A stretch of DNA of 64,000 nucleotides from Turritopsis dohrnii. Its lineage: Eukaryota > Cnidaria > Hydrozoa > Anthoathecata > Oceaniidae. Made by a program: the position numbers and the translations under genes. The stretch covers positions 124,001-188,000 of the forward strand of contig BQMF02000608.1 of NCBI GenBank assembly GCA_027922465.2, given 5' to 3'. The notes under the pieces were generated by a model. The model was not told where the DNA came from. It ran no database searches and saw only the letters and a list, made by a program, of their open reading frames with translations. This document shows positions 50,799 to 63,549 of this stretch, piece after piece (positions within the stretch are counted from its first letter, which is position 1; each line of letters begins with the position of its first letter).

Positions 50799-51786
50799 TT
50801 ATGTTAAAAAGCGTAGCTACGCCATGAATAAAATAATACCTAAAGTACGTTTCAAATGAACTTGCACAGTTTTTATAAATGCATGACAAATCTGAATGTT
50901 ATGAGATATTTCAAAAATTCTTTTTGCGCTGTGTCAAGCTTAAAAAGCACTTTTTCATGATACAAAAAATTTCTAAGAAAAATGAAAATGGAAGGAGAAA
51001 AAGGAAGATGAAAAAAACAAGCTTTTTATAGAAAAGAGTAAAACAACTCAATTTTCTGTGAGACAAACTTCAATCTTTGATCGTTCAAAAGGCGAAATAA
51101 CTTTTTTAAAAAAGTAAAATAGATCACAAGCCATAATCCTTTAAAGTCACTTAGGTCGCATATTTTAACATATTAACTCCGTTATGACTTCATTAATTTT
51201 CCGGGGGGAAGCAATGATCTTTCCACTAAACAGCTCTATTCAACAGAATAATTTAACAGCTAATCTTCCTGTGGATAAGTCATAAATTTTTATATTAATC
51301 ACAAAGGGATACTTTTACGGTACACCGCATCAAGACAATGAATGCAATAACATACAGTGTGTTTCAAAATGTCTTATCCACCAACTTTAAAGGCATATAT
51401 TTCATTACATGTCTGAAGTTTATATCACAAGAAAGAGCTTTTCATGCTCTATCCATTAATATAAAATGTTTGCCAAAATATTTGTTCTTCGAAAAGATAT
51501 TGAAGAAAAACTCAACGATTTGGTTCTTACATTCTTAAATGTCAATTAACTGACATGCTAATAAATTTTTAATAGTGTCATTTTCTTTTATTGCGCTGAT
51601 GAAACCTTAAGTAATTTTAAGCATAGTATTGCGTATTAATTTCCCATATAACAGCAATTTGCAAAACAATAAACAAATTTAAGCTGTGTGTTCACAAAAA
51701 ACGTTTAATTTTTACGTTTTAGAATATCAATTTGTGGGTCTCAGCGCAAACGTAAAATTAATAATGAACATCCTTCATCCGACATC

Positions 51787-52917
51787 CTTCTACTCTCCGA
51801 AATTGCAATCACCCAACCACAAGCAGCGTATGCATGTTTCATCAGCGGATACCAGCATAAAATGACATACTTTATGCGCACGATTCCTGGATGCGATGAA
51901 GAACTCTCACGGATTGATGACGCGATGCGTCATAAATTCATTCCAGCAATAACCGGAGGCCACATCGTAAATGATTCTGAACGCCAAATGCTGTCACTTC
52001 CACCAAGACTTGGAGGCCTGGGCCTGAGGATATTCAGTGAATGTGCTAACGAGGAATACAACAGCTCGCAAAGTGTGACTATAGATCTCCAAGAGCAGAT
52101 CTTAGGCAAGCATACAGTCAACCACGAGGCCAAGACGAAACAACATATAAAGAACAAACGACAAAAACAGTTGAAGCAAAAACTTGATACACTGCTCAGT
52201 ACAATGTCGGAAGAAGAAATAAGACGAACAGAAGCAAACAGTCAAAAAGGCGTATCCAATTGGCTAACATCTCTGCCAATCAAAGAATATGGTTTCGATC
52301 TGTCAAAACAAGAATTCAGAGACGCTATTTGCTTGCGTTATGGCTGGACTCTGGAAAGGCTCCCAATAACATGTGCATGTGGATCTCGATTCGACGTGTC
52401 ACACGCTTTATCATGCAAAAAAGGTGGATTTGTCACACTACGACATAATGAGCTACGTAACATCACCGCCAATCTTCTAAATGAAGTATGTCACGATGTC
52501 AAAGTCGAACTAATGTTAGGGGAATTAGACGGTGAACAATTGCGCGAAAGAACTGGCAACACAAGCAAAGAAGCGAGATTAGACGTCAGTGCATTAGGGT
52601 TCTGGGCTTCTGGTCAAAGAGCATTTTTCGACATAAGGGTCATAGACCTGAACGCTCAGCGATACAAGAACCAGGAACTCCCGAAGTGCTTCTCAAGAAA
52701 CGAATTGGAGAAAAAGCGACAATATAATGAACGAGTATTGCAAGTTGAGAATGGCTCCTTTACGCCACTCGTGTTTTCGACGAATGGTGCGATGGCGAAG
52801 GAATGCATCATATACTACAAACGATTAGCTGAAATGTATGCCGAAAAGAAAAAAATTCGAGTTAGCGACACCACAAGCTCGATTCGAACGAAGACGTCAT
52901 TTTCACTACTCGGATGA
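51787..52917 (+). mobile_element. 5'-truncated non-LTR retrotransposon, C-terminal ORF
   Basis: The reading frame is open from about 51787 (LLSEIAITQPQAAYA) to the TGA at 52915-52917. It corresponds to the C-terminal part of a LINE-type polyprotein, the region after the reverse transcriptase. Visible features are LSLPPRLGGLGLR, then a zinc-knuckle-like CACG-SRFDVSHALSC motif, KKGGFVTLRHNELRN, and ARLDV followed by FFDIRV, which could be an endonuclease-like core. No reverse transcriptase motif is present, so it is truncated at its 5' end. A poly-A tail follows at about 53110-53137, as expected for target-primed insertion. The Met at 51862 is simply the first ATG in the remaining frame and need not be a start. 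Confidence 0.8.
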
Positions 52918-53211
52918 ATGATCAGATGCATTCGGGGTTCCAGATCGAGAAAGGCTTGTTCGCTGGAAAATCTGGACCTAATTCATCAAACATCGATGAT
53001 TCAGGACGCTTGAACATATCATCAGATTCGTTTTATCGATCCAACTATTCGTGCTCACGAAGATAAAAGTCATGTACTATATTTGTATATTATTATAGGT
53101 AATAAACTGAAAAAAATCAAAAAAAAAAAAAAAAAAATTAATAAAAAATTTGAATGGATTCAGTGCTTTGAAACAGTAAGCATGATGTTATTAAACTACG
53201 TGTTAATCGAC

Positions 53212-53415
53212 CATTAAAAATTTAATTACATTTTCCCAAGACATTTTCCTTATTTTTTCAAAAACCACTTTTTCATTTTTCACAAAAACATAGTATCCGA
53301 AAGAACTTGAAAATGGCTTTCCGACAGTGTAAAAATTATTTTGAAATTCGCTGTATCCATTTAAAAAAACACCTTTAGAATTTCCATCTCCAACATTACG
53401 AAATACACTGTATCT
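53212..53415. repeat. Dispersed repeat, direct copy of 48302-48500
   Basis: See the partner entry; this copy lies between the retrotransposon poly-A tail and the right arm of the long inverted repeat. Confidence 0.65.
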
Positions 53416-53834
53416 AATGTATTGCCAATTATATTAAATGTTAACTACCTTTGCAGTTGCAAAATCTGTCACCCCTGGTTTTCATCAAATCCTTACAAGT
53501 TTGTAAACACGAGAAACATGCGACCTAAGTGACTTTGAGGGATTATATCTTGCGATCTATTTTACTTTTTTGAAAAATTATTTCGCCTTTTGAATGATGA
53601 AAGATTGAAGTTTGTCTCACAAAAAATTGAGCTGTTTTGATTTTTTCTGTAAAAAGCTCGTTTTTTCATCTTCGTTTTTCTTCTTCTATTTTCATTATTC
53701 TTCCAAGTTTTTTAAATCATGAAAAAGTGCTTTTTAAGCTTGACACAGCGCAAAAAGAACTTTTGAAATATCGCATAACCTTCAAATTTGCCAAGCATTT
53801 ATAAAAACTGTGCAAGTTCATTTGAAAGGTACTT

Positions 53835-54342
53835 TAAAAACTTTACAACTGTTTTCGTCTATACCATTATGTTTCCCAAGAATTTAAATGGAAAGACAAG
53901 AGGAGAAGTGCAGGACATTTGGGTGGGGTGTCTGTGCCTACTCTCCTCCCTTCATCATGAAAAGCCTGTGAAAGAGTTGGGGGAACCAAGACTAGTCAAG
54001 CTTTTTTTTTCGTGTTCTCTTATATACATATTTTATGTATGATGGTAGCATCACTGTGACAAAAGTTAGAAATTTACCCTATAATGTTAGAAATATTTCC
54101 TGTTTTTATATATTTGTATGTATGCCAAAGCTGAATATGCAAAAATGTATTTGTTAAGGATTGTGTGTCATATTCAGTTTCATCATCATTGCTTTCTATC
54201 ATAAAATAATAAAAAACAACTGTATTTTTCGTGGCAACGAAATAAGATTTTGTACTTATAACTTACATTTAGACATCAAAAAATACAGTCTTCCGTTTCT
54301 ATTACAGAATTTTCGCTTTTTCAAAGTCCTAATTATAATCAC
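53835..54342. other. No gene recognised
   Basis: AT-rich spacer. A short frame from 53788 to 54042 begins inside the inverted-repeat arm and has no recognisable domain. Confidence 0.4.
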
Positions 54343-56107
54343 AACAAGATGCCCTTACGGGCAGACAGATTTCTGCAAAATCAGTTGAAAACTGAAAATA
54401 TGAAAAATGAAATACTATAATAGCATTCTTGAAACTTGAATGATTTTGAATCATTGAATGGTTGAATAATTTCTACAACACATTACACTCCTAATTACTT
54501 TCTTCTCAGAACATTTTGAACGCATAATTGTATGAATGCCAAATTTTGATTATAATGTATATATACTGCCAATAAACTGAACGACATGTTTGTTGATACA
54601 AAATACAATAAACGATATATGGATCCTTTCAGTTGTATATATCTTCCTAATATTATTTTGTGTCCCCAAATAAATGATGTCATCTAATTGAATTAAAGTT
54701 TTGATACTGGTCTTCAATTCAGGTCAAGAATGATTGTAACTCCCAACTTTTTTGTCAATTATGAGGAATTTGTTTTTGTCTTTCCTAAAAATTGAAAATC
54801 ATGTTGAAATTATAAATTTTGAGTGCTTTTATAGGGAATCTAGAGGTAGTATTTTTCAAAAATTTTCTTAGCGCAACATTCCCAACCACGGTGGGGCCTT
54901 TTTTCGGTAATACAGATTTATTGAGCTTCCACGGCACAAGTTAAAAAGCCACGGCACTAAGCCACGGTAAAATACAAATAAATAAAAAAAATTAATGTTG
55001 AAATGTTCTGTAAAATACCACAGTACATGGTTTTCTTAGTAAACATCAAAAGCGAACCATAAACGGAATGTTCTGCTGTTACCGTGGCAAGTTTCTGGCA
55101 GTAAATAATGCTAAATTTTGCAACCACTGTGGTGGAGGTTCGTTGATTATTAAAATGTGAAAGTTGAAGTGTGATCAAAATATGAAATCTATATTGAAAC
55201 TTTATCCTTCTCTTCTTGGTTTTGTCAAGTGAGCCTCCGTTAAGTAGCCTTCGTTAAGTAGCCTCCGTTAAGCCTCCGTTAATGACTTGATGAACAGTTT
55301 ATGGCATGAAATAAATATATGATAGGGGAGAATCATTTATCATTTATTTCGATTATTGCGAATACTTTAATAACCCCAAGATATCTTACAATCTGTAGTG
55401 AAGTCTCAAAAACATAATAACTTTGAAAACGACGGTATGGCAGAACCGACGGACGACATCGATGTATCTCCACCGCAGAGCATTTCTACTGTGTGGGTTA
55501 CTACAGCATTGATCAGTTAACGGGGGCTGAACGTTTACAAATATACAACGAAGTCAAGGTTTTTTGGAAGTTTTTCAATAGTTTTAAGACCACTTCGGAT
55601 GCACTGATCAGTTAACGGGGGCTGAGTGTTTTGAACGTCCAAAACTGATTTTGGCCAGCTGACTGTTTTATTCGTACACCAATATTTGAATTTCTTTTTC
55701 TCTTTTTACGGTAGCAGCGTAAGCGAATACCGTATTAAAACACCCGTGGACTCCTACTCCTACTCTTAAGGCCGATTTCCATTCAGGAAAATATCCGCGC
55801 GGACGTAGGTAATCCACGCTGAGTGACGTAGAACGCATGCGCATGGGCTAATTCTTCCTCTGATAAAGGAAAATTAAAAATTAAAGACATTTCACTTCAA
55901 TATTTCAATAACAAAAAACTCATTTCACTTTGTTTGTTACAAAATTCCACCTGCTGTGTGCAGTTTACACTGAGCCAACAGGATGTTGTATTGTATTGTA
56001 TTTTTGAATCATTCAAAATCATTCAAGTTTTTATTATTATTAGCATTTCATTTTTCGTAATCAACTGATTTTGCAGAAATCTTTCCGCCCATAAGGGCAT
56101 CTTGTTT
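54343..56107. repeat. Region bounded by inverted AACAAGATGCCC termini
   Basis: AACAAGATGCCCTTACGGGC at 54343 recurs inverted at 56061-56107 (ATAAGGGCATCTTGTTTT). TTTCTGCAAAATCAGTTGA also recurs inverted. Same-orientation copies of the left terminus occur at 58371 and 59861. Inside are short GCCTCCGTTAAGTA tandem units (about 55230-55285) and a 93-bp-spaced direct repeat of GATCAGTTAACGGGGGCTGA (about 55511 and 55604). No coding sequence was seen. Confidence 0.55.
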
Positions 56108-56856
56108 TGTTATTATTTTTTTAATTTCCAGTAAAATATAAAGTCGCACCATCATTAATAATAAATTTTCGCACGTTTATTGAGGTGAAAAAAGAAAAAG
56201 TGAAAATATTAAAGTTAAATACTTGAGAAAAAATTCACATCTTCAACTGTTCTTATTTTACAGGAAAATGCAGACTTTGAGTCTCGGTGTGTTCTTATTT
56301 TGTTTTTATGTTTTTTCCCAAATCTGAGGTTCGTGTTCTTAAAAAATTGTTCTTATTATATAAAAAGCGTGTATGTGCAAAAGGAAGTAACAGTGATGAA
56401 AGAGAGTAATGACAAAGATGACACCGAAAAGGATGAAGTAATAATTCTAGACATTCCAATTACTGAAGCATTTATTACACACGAATATCGGAAACGAGTA
56501 CACCACGCTTAAAGAGAAATTAAGCCTTCATCAAAAACTTTTTATATTATACTCAGTCTCTCGTTATTTAGTATCTAAGAACGGACGCCATCAGAAAAGA
56601 AATTTCTCTTCAAACCTGCATTATCTTTAAGCGGAGTAACAGAATATGTAATAAACTTTACAGAAAATTGATGCAAAAAAATAATAAATAAATATATATC
56701 TATTTGTACTGTGTTCCCTGATCGTGCATGTAAATGTTATGTGGGATCCGTTTTTTCATAGGGTCTGGATCTGTGGTATGTAAATAAAATTAAGACAGCC
56801 TTCTTCAAAATTTGCATAACAATTTTCAATGTTTTGTAGGGATTACTGTTTCCATA
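56108..56856. other. No gene recognised
   Basis: A plus-strand frame at about 56370-56512 (KESNDKDDTEKDEVIILDIP) is protein-like but short, lacks a clear acceptor and is unassigned. Confidence 0.35.
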
Positions 56857-57216
56857 TCACCAACGTGATAAATTTTTAGAACGTACATAATCATTGAGCA
56901 AGTCAAAGAATAACTTTTGATTTTCAGCAAATACGCCATTACGCCGGTAATTTCTCTGATATAAAATCGTTTGCTTTTCCTCCATGGTGAAGGTTGCAGG
57001 GAATTCCAAGAGAACATTGCTGTTATTGAGCTGTGAAAGGTCTCTCTTTTCAAGAAGATCTTTACTAAAGAGATCAAGCAAGTTGACAGGACACATAATA
57101 AATTTGTTTTTGTCGTCGTCTTTCTGCCAATGGATTTGGTCCATATCTTGGTCTTTAGCTAATAGAGCAACTTTGTTATCCCTTAATGGTAGGTATTTTG
57201 AAAACAGTCGTAGCAT
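56857..57216 (-). CDS. Intronless 119-codon ORF, unknown function
   Basis: The frame runs from ATG (MLRLFSKYLPLRDNKVALL) to TGA. Composition is that of an ordinary soluble protein, with balanced charge, five Trp/Cys residues and little low complexity, unlike neighbouring AT-driven frames. Visible segments include DQIHWQKDDDKNKF, FTMEEKQTILYQRNYRRNG and a hydrophobic-helical end LFFDLLNDYVRSKN. The first ten residues are basic and could be a short mitochondrial signal, but that is speculative. No known domain is recognised. It could be a small gene, a terminal exon or a retrocopy fragment; no polyadenylation signal is obvious. Confidence 0.35.
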   Translation of the reverse strand: MLRLFSKYLPLRDNKVALLAKDQDMDQIHWQKDDDKNKFIMCPVNLLDLFSKDLLEKRDLSQLNNSNVLLEFPATFTMEEKQTILYQRNYRRNGVFAENQKLFFDLLNDYVRSKNLSRW

Positions 57217-57989
57217 GTTTGTTGTTTCAAACGTTACTCGATTTTCTCATTTATTTACCACTTGTTTTCCCCCTAATATTTATGCACATTTTCAACCGCA
57301 ATCGTTGCTATTGGAAACTTGTTATTGTTAGCAGATGAATAAAAAAGAAAAACAAACAAGAAACGCTATGCAGTTGGACAAATCGCGTAAAAGGTTTATG
57401 AAGTGTATTTAAAAACCATTCAATCTTCTGCAAATGCGCAAGAAAAAAAACAGCCAAAGAATGCTTTTGATCAAAATTATGTTAATTTTGTTTTAAAGAA
57501 TAAGATGTCTAATTTCCTCTATTAACCCACAGACAAATAAAAAATTCTTGATCAATTTGGAATGATGACATCATATTAGGAACACCTACAGGCAAAAAAA
57601 AAAAAAAAAAAAAAGACATTGCCAAATGACACTTTGTTCTTCAAAACACAAGTTAATCTGCCAATATTGAGATAGATATTGTAAAAAAAAGCATAGGGTG
57701 AAAACAAGCTCAATGATTAATCACGCCTCCGAACTTATGAAAGCACCTAAAGATAATATAGTGTTTTATACAACGGTGAAGAATTTATTGTACAATGTGA
57801 AAAAACTTTGTGTTTCCCTCCAGAGATGATAAAATAAAATCTAAGAATTACGAATTTAAGAACAAGCGGATTTTCATAACCAAGGACTTCCAAGATATAG
57901 GTCTACATTATTATTTTTTTTTATTACATATACATTCAAAAATAACTTTCTATTATGTATATACATCTGAATGGCAAAATTCTTTATTT
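57217..57989. other. No gene recognised
   Basis: AT-rich spacer with a poly-A run at about 57595-57614. Confidence 0.4.
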
Positions 57990-60900
57990 TTTTGGTACGA
58001 AATATGTAATATTAATGACATCTGATGACAGATATGACATTATACATTTTTAGTCATATATCGTCAATGTTCCTAATTACGGACAGCCTTCCTAATTACG
58101 GACACAAAACAAAACATATTCCATCTGTCTGTAAATTAAAAACACGGCACATCTCGTACTGTCAACCAAACTATAATAAAACAAACGTCTAAATCAGAGA
58201 TAAGCATATTCATTTCAACGCAATAACATTACCAATATGCAGTTAAAATTTATTTTTCTAAATTTTAAAGATTTCTTTTACAGTGGTTTTTTCTGAAATT
58301 GCCTGTTCTCTTGGGACTCACGCACTTTTCTCTGTGAGCTCTGTCTACAATGGTAGCCATATTAACAGGAAACAAGACGCCCTTACGGGCAGAAAGATTT
58401 CTGCAAAATCAGTTGAAAAATGAAAATATGAAAAATGAAATACTATAATAGCATTCTTGAAACTTGAATGATTTTGAATCATTGAATGGTTGAATAATTT
58501 CTACAATATATTACATTCCTAATTACATGCTTCTCAGGACATTTTGAAGGCATAATTGACACAATGAGAAACTTTATTATAATGTATGTATATACTGCCA
58601 ATAAACTGAACAACATGTTTGTTAATAGAAAATAATATAAAAGATACATGGATCCTATCAGATATCTTAATGAGTATGATCATAAGTCATAAATTCAAAA
58701 CATTTTTCAAAGAACATATAAATTTTGGTCATGCAAAATACATTTATATCGACTAAAATCAACATACATAATATAGTTAACTCATATCAGAAATTTCTGT
58801 TTTAGTTTGATTAACAATATGGCATGCACTTATATTCTTCATCTAAGTTGAAATTCATGATCAGTTTAAAAAAAATCTTTAGGAAATTTAAGAAAGGTTG
58901 AATTATTTTTACAACATAACATTACATTTCTGATTACATTCATATGCACCCAAAGGCATTGCAAAACTGTAATTGACACTATGCGAAACTTCATTGCATA
59001 TACGTATACACCACCGATAAACTTAATTGCATCTGAATGGCATAAAACATCCCTTCTTTTGGGAGTACAAAATCAGCTTATGTTTATATTGATATTTTCA
59101 GATGCCACACAGTGACTACGTACGTAAATCATAAACTTTAAACATTTGATATGTACTATCAATCTCCTTAATTACAAACGTAATTCCCAATATTGCAAAC
59201 ACAAAAACCAAACAAAGATTTTGATCATTTAAAAAATAAACCTATGCATGCTCTAAACTTCTAAGCCACCACACACACACACGCACACATATTTATATAA
59301 CTGAAAGGAAATTTTTGGGTTGTTACATGATTTGCTGTGTATTGAGTTTACAGGCAATTGGAAGATGTTTGAATTCGCTACTTAGGAAAGCCATTTATAA
59401 TAAAGGACATTGACAATATATATAACTTAAACACAAATCAAACATTAAAACATTAAAAAATTATCATGAAACATTAAAACATTACATTAAAACATCAGTA
59501 GACCCACATTTTTGATGTTGGAGCTGAGGAAGACTCTAAGCTGAGCTTCAGTATCCACAGGTTAAAAAGAATAACAGCCCATACATGAAACAAACAAAGG
59601 TGTTTTGTGTTTTCACTAAAAACAAATAACAAATGTATAACTTTTTCACTCTTCTGTTTACAAAATGTTGAAATCTTCTTTAGAAAAGAATGATCACGGT
59701 TCAAAATAATTCGAAGTTTATTCTATAGATTTCGTTTTCATCTTAAAATATGTATATGCTCTTAAAAATCCATTTAATATTGACCAAAGAAACTTTTGGT
59801 TTCATGTAAACACACGCATGAATTTTCAAAAAACCGCTAGGTTTGGACAGTAAGAAAAAAAACAAGATGCCCTATCGGGCAGAAGGATTTCTGCAAAATC
59901 GAAGAAGAAAATGAGCTTTTCTTTATGTCATTCTTTAGCTTTTCATAAAAAACTGTTTGTACAATCAAGCTGAATGATTATTACTGAAAAATATATAGCT
60001 GTCATTACAAAGAAGAAAGACTATGACATTCTTGAAATTTAAGAAAAGTTTAATCCGCAATATATATTTATTAAATTTCTGACCATGTACTCCCCAAAAA
60101 TCTGGAAAAAACATAATTGTCACTATGCAAAACTTGATTAACCAATAAACATCAATAAACTTGATTATATTTTAATGACATAATGTTCTTTACTTTGTTG
60201 GTACGAAATGATATTAAAGATTCAGATAAGACAATGTGTGTGCATGTAAGTCAATGTAAAAGTTATGAATTTATGAATTCAATATGTCTTGTCAATCTTC
60301 CTAACAGAATTCCTAATTCACAAGGAAAAAAAGGAAAGTGTAGATTTTAATGTATGTGCGCGATCATACATTAAACATTAGAAAAATAAAAAAGCTCTTT
60401 ATCGCAGTGATTTTTTGACGATTTTACCGGCTAGGTAGTGGGAAACAAAACGTTTTAAATCAAGAGGAAGAATCAGAAACGATAAACATACATACATTTA
60501 AAATCAACATACATAACTGAAAACAGAAATTTGTGCTTTAATTTGAGAAACAATATGTCATTGCCATCTTTTTAATTTAAAAATGCTTTTAAATTACCTC
60601 AACTAAATTTCGTGAAAAGATTATAATAAAAATTTATTCAAAAACTTAAAAAACAATAAATTTTTAATTACGTATACACGCCAAGGCATCATGAAAGCAC
60701 AACTGACACAATACGAACCTTACATTAACTCCTAATAAACTTAATGAAAAGAATAACATCAAATTTATATGCTTTCAGATATCACTGTGATTACGTATGT
60801 ACGGTCAATCTTCCTAATTACGAAAAGACTTCCCAAACACAAGAAGTAAACAAAGATTAGGATATGAAAAATATGACCTAAACTATAACTGAAAACAGAA

Positions 60901-63180
60901 ATTTGCGTTAAAAGATGTCCAGTATTTAGAATTTACAGACAATCAAGGTAAGTTTCAATTTGCTATCGTAAATAGTAAGTCCCCATTCCTAACTCAGGAC
61001 ATTGATAATACAGCCAAGAACTATACAAATATATAAGCTGAAATAGCTGGAGAAACATCAAACATAAAATGAGATGCACAGGCGGAGGGTAGACAAGACA
61101 TTCCTTGTATGTTGTTGGAGCTGAAGAGGAAACTGAGCTGAGCTGTATCTATCCAGAGCTTAAAAAGCACTACAGCCCACACATGAAACAAACGGTATTT
61201 TGTATCTAGAAAGGCTTAAAAGAATCCCAGACATTTTCCAAAAAATAAAAGTTGACACACTGTTTTTACAAAACATTGAGAACTTAGAAAGAAATGAACG
61301 CAGTAGAATCATTGTAAGATAATTATAAATTTCTACCCTTTACTTTTGATTTTGAAAGTCTAAATCTTCTTTTAAATCTATTCAGTATATTGATCAATCA
61401 ATGTGGAAGTCTATGTGGGTTTCTTCGGTTTCTTCTGCCATTATGCAAACGGCGTGCAAACGTAAAGTCGAAAAAATACCCGGATGATCACATGGCGGAA
61501 ATCAAGCCAATAAACTGTCGCTATTGAAGTTAAGGTGGCTATATTAGCACCCTTTCGTAGAAATCGGGCATTATGCACCAATCACGATTGAGACAGCTTT
61601 TTTGTGAACCAATGAATTTAAGAAACAAAAATGCGTAGGTTTGGACAGTAAGATGAAAAAACAGGAGAAAGACAATCGTAAAGTATTTCTTGCTTACGCA
61701 GAAATCCAAAAAGAAAACAAAAGCCGGTTGTAATAGCTTTCTTGCTTACGCAGAAATCTAAAAAAATAATAATGGCCACATGAAATATTGGTAATATCAT
61801 CATAACTGGTCGTAAATTAGCTGAGGTATGATTCTATAAAGTTAATTTCATCATAAAATAAATCAAATATAAAAGTTTTGTACGTCAGTCAGAGGAGGAT
61901 GACATTTGTAAAGTATTAAAATAAATATCATAATGAAAGACCATTATGATTCTATACAGTGTGTCCACCAGAAAGTGGGCACCTAACTTTTAATAAGCAT
62001 ATCTTTTGTTTTTCGTGCTTATTTTTTTCAATTTTTATATTAACAGAAAGAAAATGTTTTGCTCTTTCTAAATATATGACCCTTTTCACAGAAAAACCAA
62101 TTTTTCGGGAAATATTATCGATTTTACCATGAAACCATGACATTAAATCAATAACGATCAATAAACGCTTGTTTGAATAGATGTTAACGACTCGAGTAGC
62201 ATGGGAAATCATAAAAAGCTAAAATATTGTAATAAAGCTGAGTTTACACAAGGAAAATTTTACGTTTTTACAAGCTTGAAATTGAAAGTTTCATTTCTAA
62301 AACTCTTTTACAAACTTTTAAAAACTTTGAATCGTGCTTTTTGATGGGGGATTTCTACCCAGAAACTGCTGTCTAAAAGCCTGAATAACAGCTACATAAC
62401 TTTTCGTCTCATGAAACTTTTTTTACCACGAAAGTTCACTGCTGGACTGTTAACTGTATAATTGAATGAATTTCATAAAAGTTTGTTTTATCGCTTATAA
62501 AGGTTTTGGAAATGCTTGGGAATATGAAATTATTAAATCATAATAAAAAATTTAAGGTAAGTTTACACAATGAAAAAAGGTTTGTGTCTTTTCAAAAAAT
62601 TTCGTGACACAATTAGCACAACACCAACAACAGCGGTTGTTTCAACGAAACAAAAGGTTAATTGCTCGTTAAAAGTCTGTTTTATTGATCATTACAAAAT
62701 TAACAAGCGTATCGAAACAAAAAATACTTAATATTTTTTAAAATAAAAATTTTTATAAATAACAACTTATCTTTTTGGAAAGCTCAAAAACCGCATTGTA
62801 TTGTTAAAAACTCGAAAAGTTATTTGTGTTTTAAACAAGGTGCCCACTTTCTCGTGGACACACTGTACACGGCCCATTCTTCACGTGTTGCTGCTAATAA
62901 TTGCTCTGTCTCACAAAACATTTTATTCAGTTATACATGGAATCTTTGTTTACCTTTTATACCATGAATGAATCTAATTACATATCTATGGCACAAGATA
63001 TCTTTTATTTTGAGACACAAAATGTTATTTAGTCTATACATATATATATTGATCCTTCAAATATTTATCACAGTGATTATATGTGCGTACATAAACCATA
63101 TGCTTTAAATTTGTAACTTTTTGCAATTTTCCGAATTAAGAAGAGTATTCCTACATCGCAAACATAAAGCGTAAATGATC
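57990..63180. repeat. Field of diverged direct repeats
   Basis: At least five degraded copies of one segment recur in the same orientation at about 57980-58130, 59040-59220, 60178-60330, 60740-60880 and 63000-63180. Each combines a GTACGAAAT- or ACAAAAT-like block, TCAGAT...CAGTGA, and TCAATxTTCCTAATTACGxA. A second block (GGAGCTGA to CACATGAAACAAAC) occurs at 59517-59610 and 61122-61206. A CACACA tract is at 59267-59288. No gene was seen. Confidence 0.6.
61957..62865. mobile_element. 909-bp mariner-like MITE (long form)
   Basis: Ends CAGTGTGTCCACCAGAAAGT and ACTTTCTCGTGGACACACTG with TA on both sides (61955-61956, 62866-62867). No transposase frame. It shares termini and about 250 bp of interior with the 347-bp element at 48548. 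Confidence 0.85.
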
Positions 63181-63549
63181 ATAATCTAAACTTCAGCACT
63201 AATAACTAAAAGTTTGTGTTGCATAGGGGATACGCAGTCACTGTTTTGAATTTCTACTTATTATGGTGATTGTAGTAATAGGAGACATTGACAGTAAAAG
63301 CTAAAGTGCTTATTGATCTTAATGCTTTTGGTTCTCGAAACACTGTTACTTAATATTTGTTAAAACCGTTACTGATATATATATGTATATATATATATTA
63401 ACAAAGAAAACACACAGAATTTCCACAATATTTTGATTTCTTAAAAATGTTTGTCACATGTCAAATGGACACTTGACAAAGATTTTTAAGAAATTGAAAT
63501 TTATAATATGCAACACATGTTTTACTGACTTTTTACGTTTAAATATATA
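63181..63549. other. No gene recognised
   Basis: AT-rich, with an (AT)n tract at about 63377-63400. Confidence 0.4.

Larger units (their letters stand above)
50840..53834. repeat. Long inverted repeat pair (arms about 320 bp)
   Basis: Left arm 50840-51165 and right arm 53515-53834 are inverted copies. They share TTCAAATGAACTTGCACAG, GTCAAGCTTAAAAAGCAC and CACTTAGGTCGCAT and their complements. The arms enclose 2.3 kb that includes a non-LTR retrotransposon fragment. This may be a foldback transposon later invaded by the retrotransposon. Confidence 0.7.

Noticed and set aside
59495..59704. Minus-strand 69-codon frame
   Set aside because: It lies in a repeated non-coding block; the sister copy near 61122-61330 has stops in the matching frame.
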